A stretch of 64,000 bases of DNA from Dendrocalamus latiflorus (Eukaryota > Streptophyta > Magnoliopsida > Poales > Poaceae). Positions within the stretch are counted from its first letter, which is position 1, and every line of letters begins with the position of its first letter. This document shows, in pieces, positions 11,931 to 20,242 of this stretch. The notes under the pieces are model-generated. The model had not been told where the DNA came from. It worked only from the letters and a program-made list of their open reading frames with translations, and searched no databases. The translations under genes were made by a program, and so were the position numbers. The stretch is from the NCBI GenBank assembly GCA_017311315.1, contig CM029620.1, positions 1,493,787 through 1,557,786 of the forward strand. Reading direction: 5' to 3'.

Positions 11931-12395
11931 TGTTAGAAGGTAGTTGTAACATCCTGATTTTCAGAGTCTTTTTGAAGCTTTTAAAATAAAATTCACCATT
12001 TGAATTTTTCTGGAATTAATTAAAGCTTAATTGGAATTTTATTAAATTGAAAGGATTTAATATGATTAAGATAAACATTAACATTTGCCAATGTTATTTT
12101 ATTTGAGTTCCTTGAGCCTCAAGTAATTTTCTGGAATTTTATTGGATTTTTTCTGGATTTATTTGCTATTTTCTAGAGCTCAAAAGGATTTATTTGAATT
12201 TCTGGAAAAGAAAAAGAAAAGAAAATCCCAAACCGGCCAGTGGGCCGAAAACCCACCAGCCGGCCCAGCCCAGCAGGCCGCCAGCCCAGCCCAGTCCGCG
12301 CCCGCGCCTCTCGGTTGGATGCCAGCCACGTGTCGCCCATCCGCCGCAGCCGCTTCGCCCGCGCGCCATCCGTGCCGCCCGCTCGCCCGGAGCCA

Positions 12396-12420
12396 CTGAC
12401 AGGTGGGGCCCACCTGTCAG
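12396..12420 (+). promoter_or_regulatory. Perfect 12-bp-arm palindrome upstream of the LTR TATA box
   Basis: CTGACAGGTGGG and its inverted copy CCCACCTGTCAG are separated by one G. The centre GGGGCCCAC fits the class I TCP binding consensus GGNCCCAC, and each arm holds the E-box CAGGTG/CACCTG. The same palindrome occurs at 20678-20702, and with 10-bp arms at 35026-35046 and 43571-43591, always about 90-120 bp upstream of TATAAAAG. Binding by TCP or bHLH factors is inferred from the motif only. Confidence 0.6.
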
Positions 12421-12537
12421 GGTCCTCGTTCCCGACCGGGACTCTCTTCCCCGTCCCCGTTCCGAACTCTGCCACGCCGCCGCCGTCTCCGCCGCGGACT
12501 CTTCGCCGCACCCGACCCGGCCGCCTCAGCGTCCGCG

Positions 12538-12545
12538 TATAAAAG
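12538..12545 (+). promoter_or_regulatory. LTR promoter TATA box (5' LTR A)
   Basis: TATAAAAG is in a GC-rich context about 590 bases into the LTR. It is conserved at 20820-20827 in the 3' LTR and at 35139-35146 and 43684-43691 in element B. The transcript start, and hence the U3/R border, is expected about 30 bases downstream. Confidence 0.7.
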
Positions 12546-14282
12546 CGCCCGACCCCTCGGCTTCTTCACCGTCCCGAGCCGCCGCCTCCGCCGCCGCTCA
12601 TCGCCGGAGCCGCTGGTGCGTCACCGTTGCCCGTACGCCACCGGTCGCTTGGCGTTCGCCGCTCGTCGCCGGAGCTCGCCGCCGAGAGCGCTCGCCGTTT
12701 AACGCCGCCGGTGAGTCCTGCCGCCACCTCGGTCGCCGCTGGCCAGACCCCGCCGCCGTCCCAGACCTCGCCGGCCAGCCGCCGCCGCTACGCGCCCGTG
12801 CCTCGCCGCCCGCACCTCGGTCGCGCCCCGCGTCCCCTCGGCCCTTGCGCCGGCGTGCGTCAGCGCTGGCGTCACCCGCGACCCCTCGCCTTCCTGTAGA
12901 CCTGGTCCCCGTGCACCGTGCCTCTGCCGGTGGGTCCCGCAGGTCCACCGTGCACCCGTGAGCCGAGATGGCCACGTCAGCTGTGCCCCGTCAGCCTTAC
13001 CCGCACACGTGTTGCCACGTGGTCGCCACGTCAGCCCTACCCGCCGCGTCAGCAGCCGCCGTCGCCGCCGCCGTTTCTGCCGCCGTGCGCCTCGCCGCCG
13101 GAACCCGAAGACGCCGCCCTCGCCGACGTCGTTCGCCTCCGCCGAAGCCGCCGCACATCGCCGCCGTCGTTCGCCGTCGTCGGTTGCCGCCGATCGCGTG
13201 TTCGAGGGAACGGAAGTTGGATTTGAAGACCAAGAGACCTCAGCTGAGCAAGGCCAAGGCAAGTCGTGTCCTTTGATCATGTTGAACCCAGTTTTCAAAT
13301 CTATTATGTATTACTTTGTTTTAAATTATCATGCATCGCTATTTTATTATCAACCCTTGTATTGGTAGTTAATGACCTAATTGATTATTTCCTCCTTGAT
13401 AATTTGAATACCATGATTCTATTGGCACCATAGGATGGGAAATTATTTAGTGATGCAATACTAGTTGTCACATGGGTGGTACGCTTATTTTGCTTAGCCA
13501 TGCTTATTCTAGTACGTTGGGTTATCATCACATGTGTCAATTAATCTTGATTTAATGATATACTTGAACGTGGTGGTCAACCACAGTTATAAAATTTGAG
13601 TACCAAGACATGGGTAGTGTCATTGGTGTTGGTTATACAAAATTGGTTTTCACTTGGGCGATTGATCGTGCAGTAAAGGGGGTGCGAGAGGCACATGGGA
13701 TGTGGATGTTTCGCCTGGGTAATTCTTAAGGACTTAACTTTGTGCGCCATTGATCTGAGCTTTATCGTGCAAACCACATGTCTAGTATGGGATAGACCTG
13801 GCATAATAATTTGTGAAGTCTCCACTTTGGTTTTACTACTGATGTTGTTGTGGCGCAAGAGGGGGTGAGAGGCGAAACCTTAGCGAGTGGGATCGGGTGG
13901 AGATGGATCATTGTAAAAGCCTTGTTGTGATCTCCTTAGCGCGAGGCTAATCACATCGTGTGGGTACAGTTGTGCAACCTCTGCAGAGTGTAAAACTATT
14001 CGAATAGCCGTGTCCTCGGTCATGGACAATGCTCGGTGATTTCACACGAGGGGTAGAGTCTTTATGAAATCTGGTTGGGTTGAGCTGGAAAGTGAATGGT
14101 CAGTTCACTTGTGGTTAATTCAATTCCTTTGGTTATTTACTTAATGTCTGTTGTAAAATTTGCTTTTCAATCTATTTATTGTATTTACTTTAAATTGTCG
14201 CTTTCTGCAAAACTAACCTTTCAGCCATCCATTGTTAAGCCTTGCATACTATATTGCATTCATTTGTTACAAACGACTTGCT

Positions 14283-14299
14283 GAGTACTCTATGTACTC
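14283..14299 (+). other. Conserved LTR stem-loop
   Basis: GAGTAC and GTACTC flank a five-base loop, embedded in TTGCTGAGTAC...GTACTCACGGC. Equivalent stem-loops are at 1637-1652 (loop CAAT), 22565-22581, 37128-37143 and 45690-45705 (loop CAAA), and on the minus strand at 9599-9614 (loop CGTC). The different LTR at 4252-6586 has GAGTC-GTTG-GACTC at 6121-6134. Confidence 0.7.
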
Positions 14300-14675
14300 A
14301 CGGCTTTATGCCCCTGTTGCTCAGTTGAGGAGGAGGAGTATCACCAGCAGGAGGTTCCAGAAGGAGAGTACTTCGACGTCTTCGCGGATTAGGCTTCGTT
14401 CTCCACTCGATAGCCTGTGGGCGTGTCGATTGGCTGCTGCGCTTTCTTTTGGATTTCCGCTGCTAGTTTTTGTTAAGCCCTTCGGGCTAGTCTATTGTAA
14501 GCTTGACCATAAGGTCATACTCTGATGATTATTAATAATATTTGAGTCTTTTCTTAGTAAATCATGATATGTTCGATATTTCATCTTTGTTTATACTGTG
14601 TGCACTAGCGTGATCCTGGACTAGTGCAGAATACACAGGAGAGTCCGGATTTGTATATTCGGGTCTCGACAGAGA

Positions 14676-14688
14676 TGGTATCAGAGCC
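14676..14688 (+). other. Primer-binding site of chromovirus A
   Basis: TGGTATCAGAGCC lies four bases after the 5' LTR end and is complementary to the initiator tRNA-Met 3' end. The same site lies four bases after the 5' LTR of copy B. Confidence 0.9.
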
Positions 14689-14894
14689 ATATCGACTGTA
14701 GGACGAAACCCTAGTCAGTTTAGTCGTTATCTCAAAAATTCAAAAACCTATTTTCTAAAGACAAAACAACTAAACCTGATATCTAGCAAATTCTTTACTC
14801 TCTCACCTTATTCTTAGGGATTCTTGCCTCTCACCTTAAAATTTCTGCAAAAATGAAAATTTTAAACTGACTCTTATCTTGTGCCATGCTGTAG

Positions 14895-15416
14895 ATGTCG
14901 CAAAGCAACTATAGCAGGTCAGGAGGATGGAAAAGAGTTCTTCGAGTGCTGCTACGAAGCCTCGGTTTCAAAAGGACACCAATATACAGTTCCATGGACG
15001 ATGAAGTAGGAGGATACCACCTCACCAGGCTGTACTTCACTACCAAACTTGGAGGTCACGTTATACACCACAGCTTCAAGGGTTCAAAGGCACAAGCAGC
15101 TGCACGCAAGGCCGTTACCCACCTCTGTCGACGGTACAAGATCAGTTTGACCAAGCTCATCCGGGAATACAAGAGGAGGTATGAACCTGAGGAGTACACT
15201 CCGCGGACGCCAACACCCCCGCCTTCACCTACACCACCCAGCCCGGAGGAAAGGCAACGCATGGCAGATGAACGCCGAGAGTACCTTCGACTTGTCATTC
15301 CAGCAGCAGCGCCTACAATGCAGTTCCGCAACCGATGGACGTTCTACAGTGATGCAGAAGAAGAAGAAGAATGCACACCGTACCTCGCCGGACCTGAGTG
15401 GGAGCCGGAAGAGTAG
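14895..15416 (+). CDS. Extra ORF between PBS and gag, 173 aa, copy A
   Basis: This ORF lies between the PBS and gag, an unusual place for a gene in a Ty3/gypsy element. The protein starts MSQSNYSRSGGW and has a basic N-terminus (about 1-25). A compact alpha/beta-looking segment follows (about 26-90; PIYSSMDDEV, LYFTTKLGGHV, QAAARKAV, LCRRYKI). Next come a proline/serine/threonine-rich linker (about 100-120), a helical segment with EERQRMADERREYLRLV and an acidic C-terminus. The middle segment loosely resembles a double-stranded-RNA-binding fold (Pro-x-Tyr start, beta strands, Ala/Lys-rich final helix); this is an inference without a search. The same ORF is in copy B at 37737-38258 with 15 amino-acid changes and a slightly larger number of silent changes, which argues for protein-level constraint. 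Function unknown; a captured host gene or a regulator of gag expression are options. Confidence 0.75.
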   Translation: MSQSNYSRSGGWKRVLRVLLRSLGFKRTPIYSSMDDEVGGYHLTRLYFTTKLGGHVIHHSFKGSKAQAAARKAVTHLCRRYKISLTKLIREYKRRYEPEEYTPRTPTPPPSPTPPSPEERQRMADERREYLRLVIPAAAPTMQFRNRWTFYSDAEEEEECTPYLAGPEWEPEE

Positions 15417-15726
15417 ACCGTAGCATCGGATAGAGTCGGTTAGGAAGTGGTTTTTGTTTGCTTTGAGTGTGATGTGAGCTGCAGTTTGCCCTCAAAAGCA
15501 ATATGTTGCAGTCATATCAAATCTTTTTATTGAAGTGATTTATCTGTTTCTTTTGTTAGCTTTTCGGCTAAGTGATTGTTTAGCTTAGGATTTGCCATTA
15601 GAACATTCCCCCTTAGACGAACTTACCACTTATCTTTGCTCTTCCCTCTTACCTAGTAAGCCCTGTGAAGCCAGTTCTCAAGCAAGTGAATTTTCTTTTC
15701 AGATGGTTGATACCCGGAGCTCCGCA

Positions 15727-15729
15727 TGA
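15727..15729 (+). other. Premature stop in gag of copy A
   Basis: The frame from the ATG at 15703 reads eight codons and meets TGA here. Copy B has GGA at the same codon (38567-38569). A single G-to-T change therefore breaks the gag start in A. The next in-frame ATG is at 15739, only four codons later, so re-initiation with loss of 12 residues is conceivable. Confidence 0.85.
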
Positions 15730-15738
15730 CGTGGTCAG

Positions 15739-18700
15739 ATGAGTCAGGATCCTGAGGGCAGTCAAGCAACTCCAGAGCAGCATGCAAACCCGGCTGGACT
15801 AGATCCAACCTTGAGTCAGTTCATGGCAGCCCAGACTCAGTTGATGAACACCATGATGCAAAACATGAACGCCATGATGAATCGGCAGAATCAAGACATG
15901 GCCATGCCTCCACCAGTTCGCCAGCAGTCCAAGTTTGCAGAATTTATGAGAACAAGGCCTCCTACCTATTCACGGTCTTCTGAGCCATTAGAAGCCGATG
16001 ACTGGATGCGCTCAGTGGAAAAGAAGCTTAACCTTGCCCAGTGTACTGATCGCGAGAAGGTGTTGTATGCAGCCCATCAGCTTGAGGGTGCTGCAGCCGA
16101 GTGGTGGGAAAATTATTGTGCCGCTCATGAGGATCCAGAGAGTATCACTTGGGCTGAGTTCGCGGAAGCTTTTCGTCATGCCCATATCCTGGATGGGGTG
16201 ATCGAAATGAAGAAGGAAGAATTTCGGGAGTTGCAGCAGAAGAACATGTCCGTGAGTGAATATCTCAACAAGTTCACTCAGTTGGCCCGCTATGCTCCAG
16301 AAGATGTTGCCACAGATGATGCACGCCAAAAGAGGTTCAAGAAAGGATTGAACCCAGGTTTGAAAGTTCAGGTAGTGGGACATGATTATGCCAGTTTCCA
16401 AAATATGGTGGACAAAGCAATGCTCATTGAGGAAAGTCGTCGCGAGTTGGAAGAATCTCGCAAGAGGAGAATGATGCAGCAAGGATCACAGATGCACCAA
16501 GCTCAGAGAGCCCGCTTCAGTAATTTTCAGCCAGCTCGAGTTCCTCAGCAGACGGGATTCAAAACTCCTGCACCAGCTCCCCGTCAGTTTTCTTCCGCGC
16601 CAAAACCGAACCCAACGGGAAGCCAACAGCAGAGGATTACCAAACCCATGTCAGCAGTCACTTGTTTCAAATGCAACGAGACGGGACATTATGCCAACAA
16701 ATGCCCGCAGAATCCAGCTTTGATGCCAGTTCGTTTCAATTTGGGAGCCACACCAGATCGTACCCCTGCAGCAGGGTCAGGACGCGGAGCACCTCAAGGA
16801 TCAAATCAACCCAACAAAGGATCGCAGACCGTGATACGTGGCCAGGTGAACCACGTCACCATGGAGGAAGCTCAAGCAGCGCCAGATGTGGTGATCGGTA
16901 AGTTCCCAGTAAATTTAGTACCTGCCACAGTTTTGTTTGATTCTGGAGCTTCACATTCGTTTGTTTCCCGGAGTTTTGCTCTAAAGCATAAGTTGGAAGT
17001 CGTTGCACTTGGTTCTATTTTATTGGTTCAATCCCCAGGCTCTGAGATGAGTACAAACCTAGGATGCCCCAGAGTTAGGATAGCCATCCAAGGAGTAGAG
17101 TTCTCCGCAGATTTGGTTGTGCTGAATATCCAGTCTTTGGACGTAATTCTGGGTATGGATTGGCTCAAGAAGCATCAAGCAGTGTTGGAATGTGGAAGCC
17201 GAGCAGTCACCTTGGACGGTCCTGATGGAAGCAAAGTTAGATTTGAAGCCAACATAAAGCAGCCAGAAAAAGTGATGGTATGCCAAAGCAAAGGGATTGC
17301 CCTAAGTGAAGTGCCAGTTGCCAGGGATTATCCAGATGTTTTTCCTGATGATCTCCCTGGGATGCCACCAAAAAGAGAAGTGGAGTTCGCAATTGAGTTA
17401 GCACCAGGCACCTCGCCAATTTCCAAGAGACCTTACCGAATGCCCGCCAATGAGTTAGCAGAATTGAAGAAGCAGATACAAGAATTGTTGGATAAAGGAT
17501 ATGTCAGACCCAGTACCTCTCTGTGGGGAGCACCAGTATTGTTCGTCAAGAAAAAGGATCGTAGCCAGCGTATGTGTGTGGATTACCGAGCTCTCAATGA
17601 AGTTACCATCAAGAACAAGTATCCATTGCCCAGAATTGATGACCTGTTTGATCAATTAAAAGGAGCTGGAGTGTTCTCCAAGATCGATTTGAGATCGGGG
17701 TATCACCAAATGAGGATTCGACCGGAGGACATACCCAAGACAGCCTTCTCAACTCGTTATGGATTGTATGAGTTCACCGTGATGTCCTTTGGCCTAACCA
17801 ATGCCCCAGCCTATTTTATGTACCTGATGAACAAAGTGTTCATGGATTACTTGGATAAGTTTGTCGTTGTGTTCATCGATGACATTCTGATCTACTCCAA
17901 GAATGAGGAGGAACATGAAGAACATTTGAGGTTGGTATTGCAGAGATTGCGGGAACATAAGTTGTATGCCAAGTTCAGCAAGTGTGAATTTTGGATGAAG
18001 GAAGTTGCCTTTTTGGGTCATGTGTTGACAGCAGAAGGAGTGTCCGTTGACTCAGGGAAAGTACAAGATGTGCTCACCTGGAAGGCACCCACGTTAGTGA
18101 CCCAGGTCAGAAGCTTCCTAGGAATGGCAGGTTACTATCGTAGGTTCATTGAAGGATTCTCTAGTGTAGCCCGACCTCTCACCCAGCTATTAAAGAAGGA
18201 AAAGAAGTTTGAATGGACGCCAGAGTGCGAGAAGAGTTTTCGGAAACTAAAGGAAAGTCTGACAACAGCACCAGTCCTAATTTTGCCAGACATCAAGAAA
18301 GATTTTGAGATTTATTGTGACGCATCCCGCAAGGGTTTAGGGTGCGTATTGATGCAAGACAAAAGAGTGGTAGCTTACGCATCGCGCCAGCTAAGGCCAC
18401 ATGAGGAGAACTACCCTACGCATGATTTGGAGTTAGCAGCAGTTGTGCATGCCCTGAAAATATGGCGACACTACCTGATGGGTAACAGGTGTGAGATCTA
18501 CACGGATCATAAGAGCCTGAAGTATATCTTCACCCAAACTGACCTCAACCTAAGACAAAGAAGATGGTTGGAGTTGATAAAGGATTATGACATCGGAATC
18601 CACTATCACCCAGGAAAAGCCAACGTAGTGTCAGATGCGTTGAGCAGGAAGGTGTATTGCAACACAGTTATGGTCAAAGAGAGTCAACCAGCATTGCACG

Positions 18701-20232
18701 AGGAATTTCAAAAGCTCAGTTTGGAGTTGGTTGAAGAAGGGATGTTAGCCGCTTTGGACTTGCAGCCGACCTTGGATAGTCAGATTCGTCAAGCGCAACC
18801 AGAGGATGAAAATATCCAGCGGATCAAGGTTGGATTGAAAGAAGGAAAAGCGACAGGTTTTGTGGAAGATGACCAGGGTATCATATGGTATAAGAAGCGA
18901 GTGTGCGTACCCAATAAGGAAGAGTTGAAGCGATTGTTGCTTAAGGAGGCACACGAGTCATTATATTCGATTCATCCAGGCAGTACCAAGATGTATCAAG
19001 ACATCAAGGATAAGTACTGGTGGCCAGGTATGAAGCGAGAAATAGCAGAGTATGTGGCACTTTGTGATGTTTGCCAGCGAGTGAAAGCAGAACATCAAAG
19101 ACCCGCAGGTTTGCTGCAACCCTTGAAGATCCCCGAATGGAAGTGGGAAGATGTGGGAATGGACTTCATCACAGGTCTACCCAGGACCATGGAAGGAAAC
19201 GACTTGATATGGGTAATTGTGGATCGATTGACAAAGGTAGCCCATTTTCTGCCAGTCAAAACCACATATTCTGGAGATAAGTTGGCTGAATTGTATATGT
19301 CCAGAATCGTGAGTCTCCATGGAGTTCCTAAGAGGATAGTGTCAGATCATGGATCGCAGTTCACTTCACGATTTTGGAGTAGTTTCCATGAAGCAATGGG
19401 TACTCATCTGAATTTCAGCACAGCATACCACCCGCAGACCGATGGTCAGACAGAACGTGTAAATCAAATCCTGGAGGATATGTTGAGAGCATGTGTTTTG
19501 GATCACGGAGCCAAGTGGGACAATTGCCTACCTTTTGCAGAATTTTCCTACAACAACAGTTACCAGGCCAGTTTGCAGATGTCACCGTTTGAGGCTTTGT
19601 ATGGTCGAAAGTGTAGAACCCCTCTCAATTGGAAAGAGACGGGAGAAAGGCAAATATTTGGGCCAGAGTGTTTGCAGGAAGCTGAAGAAAAAGTGCGCTT
19701 GATTCAAGAGAGGCTGAAAGCAGCTCAAGCCAGACAGAAGAGTTATGCTGATACTCGCCGAAGAGATTTAAGCTTCAAGCCCAATGATTATGTGTACCTC
19801 AGGATCACACCTTTCAAAGGAGTTAAGCGATTTCAAATGAAGGGAAAGTTAGCACCAAGGTATGTGGGGCCATTCAAGATTTTGAAGCGCAAGGGAGAAG
19901 TTGCCTATCAGCTGGAGCTACCTGAGAACTTGAGCGGGATACATGATGTGTTTCATGTGTCTCAATTAAAGAAGTGCTTGCGGGTGCCAGAGGAAGCAGT
20001 GCCAATAGAGGCTGTGGATCTCCAGGAGGATCTGTCCTATAAAGAGCATCCCATCAAAATCTTGGAAGTGTCAGAGCGTGTCACCAGAAGAAGGGTCGTT
20101 CGCTTTTGCAAAGTTCAGTGGAGCAAACATTCGGAGGAGGAAGCAACCTGGGAAAGCGAGGAGGATCTCAAAGCGGAGTTTCCAAACCTATTCCTTAGAG
20201 AGCCAGAATCTCGGGGTCGAGATTCCGTTTAA
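15739..20232 (+). CDS. gag-pol: Gag-pol polyprotein of chromovirus A, 1497 aa, N-terminus shortened
   Basis: A single ORF encodes, in order: gag (about 1-300); CCHC zinc knuckle CFKCNETGHYANKC (about 309-322); aspartic protease with DSGASHSF (catalytic Asp about 401); reverse transcriptase with FIDDILIYSK (Asp about 714-715); RNase H (DASRKGLG about 861); integrase with an HHCC zinc finger (about 1079-1112) and a D,D,E core (about 1142, 1203 and 1239, with 35 residues between the last two); and a C-terminal chromodomain (about 1437-1485). The chromodomain in such elements is thought to guide integration to heterochromatin. The start used here is the first ATG after the premature stop at 15727; the ancestral start is 15703. 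Relative to copy B it carries G-to-R in KKKDGSQR of RT, A-to-S in NVVADALSR and R-to-H in VSDRGSQF of integrase, all near conserved motifs. Probably a mildly damaged copy. Confidence 0.93.
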   Translation: MSQDPEGSQATPEQHANPAGLDPTLSQFMAAQTQLMNTMMQNMNAMMNRQNQDMAMPPPVRQQSKFAEFMRTRPPTYSRSSEPLEADDWMRSVEKKLNLAQCTDREKVLYAAHQLEGAAAEWWENYCAAHEDPESITWAEFAEAFRHAHILDGVIEMKKEEFRELQQKNMSVSEYLNKFTQLARYAPEDVATDDARQKRFKKGLNPGLKVQVVGHDYASFQNMVDKAMLIEESRRELEESRKRRMMQQGSQMHQAQRARFSNFQPARVPQQTGFKTPAPAPRQFSSAPKPNPTGSQQQRITKPMSAVTCFKCNETGHYANKCPQNPALMPVRFNLGATPDRTPAAGSGRGAPQGSNQPNKGSQTVIRGQVNHVTMEEAQAAPDVVIGKFPVNLVPATVLFDSGASHSFVSRSFALKHKLEVVALGSILLVQSPGSEMSTNLGCPRVRIAIQGVEFSADLVVLNIQSLDVILGMDWLKKHQAVLECGSRAVTLDGPDGSKVRFEANIKQPEKVMVCQSKGIALSEVPVARDYPDVFPDDLPGMPPKREVEFAIELAPGTSPISKRPYRMPANELAELKKQIQELLDKGYVRPSTSLWGAPVLFVKKKDRSQRMCVDYRALNEVTIKNKYPLPRIDDLFDQLKGAGVFSKIDLRSGYHQMRIRPEDIPKTAFSTRYGLYEFTVMSFGLTNAPAYFMYLMNKVFMDYLDKFVVVFIDDILIYSKNEEEHEEHLRLVLQRLREHKLYAKFSKCEFWMKEVAFLGHVLTAEGVSVDSGKVQDVLTWKAPTLVTQVRSFLGMAGYYRRFIEGFSSVARPLTQLLKKEKKFEWTPECEKSFRKLKESLTTAPVLILPDIKKDFEIYCDASRKGLGCVLMQDKRVVAYASRQLRPHEENYPTHDLELAAVVHALKIWRHYLMGNRCEIYTDHKSLKYIFTQTDLNLRQRRWLELIKDYDIGIHYHPGKANVVSDALSRKVYCNTVMVKESQPALHEEFQKLSLELVEEGMLAALDLQPTLDSQIRQAQPEDENIQRIKVGLKEGKATGFVEDDQGIIWYKKRVCVPNKEELKRLLLKEAHESLYSIHPGSTKMYQDIKDKYWWPGMKREIAEYVALCDVCQRVKAEHQRPAGLLQPLKIPEWKWEDVGMDFITGLPRTMEGNDLIWVIVDRLTKVAHFLPVKTTYSGDKLAELYMSRIVSLHGVPKRIVSDHGSQFTSRFWSSFHEAMGTHLNFSTAYHPQTDGQTERVNQILEDMLRACVLDHGAKWDNCLPFAEFSYNNSYQASLQMSPFEALYGRKCRTPLNWKETGERQIFGPECLQEAEEKVRLIQERLKAAQARQKSYADTRRRDLSFKPNDYVYLRITPFKGVKRFQMKGKLAPRYVGPFKILKRKGEVAYQLELPENLSGIHDVFHVSQLKKCLRVPEEAVPIEAVDLQEDLSYKEHPIKILEVSERVTRRRVVRFCKVQWSKHSEEEATWESEEDLKAEFPNLFLREPESRGRDSV

Positions 20233-20242
20233 GGGGGGGGTT
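20231..20242 (+). other. Polypurine tract of chromovirus A
   Basis: AAGGGGGGGG, starting with the stop codon TAA of gag-pol, lies just before the 3' LTR start at 20243. It would prime plus-strand DNA synthesis. Confidence 0.85.

Larger units (their letters stand above)
11945..14671 (+). repeat. 5' LTR of chromovirus A (2727 bp)
   Basis: Starts TGTAACATCC and ends GGGTCTCGACA, directly before the primer-binding site. About 280 AT-rich bases are followed by a GC-rich block to about 13200, then by AT-rich sequence. It carries the palindrome at 12396-12420, the TATA box at 12538-12545 and the stem-loop at 14283-14299. Open frames within the GC-rich block on both strands are compositional and recur unchanged in the 3' LTR. 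Confidence 0.95.

Noticed and set aside
12194..13298. Open frames of up to 255 codons in the GC-rich part of LTR A
   Set aside because: They recur in the 3' LTR with the same bias, overlap on both strands and carry no recognisable domain. They are by-products of LTR composition.
14676..14688. TGGTATCAGAGCC sites as tRNA fragments
   Set aside because: They sit just after LTR ends and are primer-binding sites; no cloverleaf-forming sequence surrounds them.
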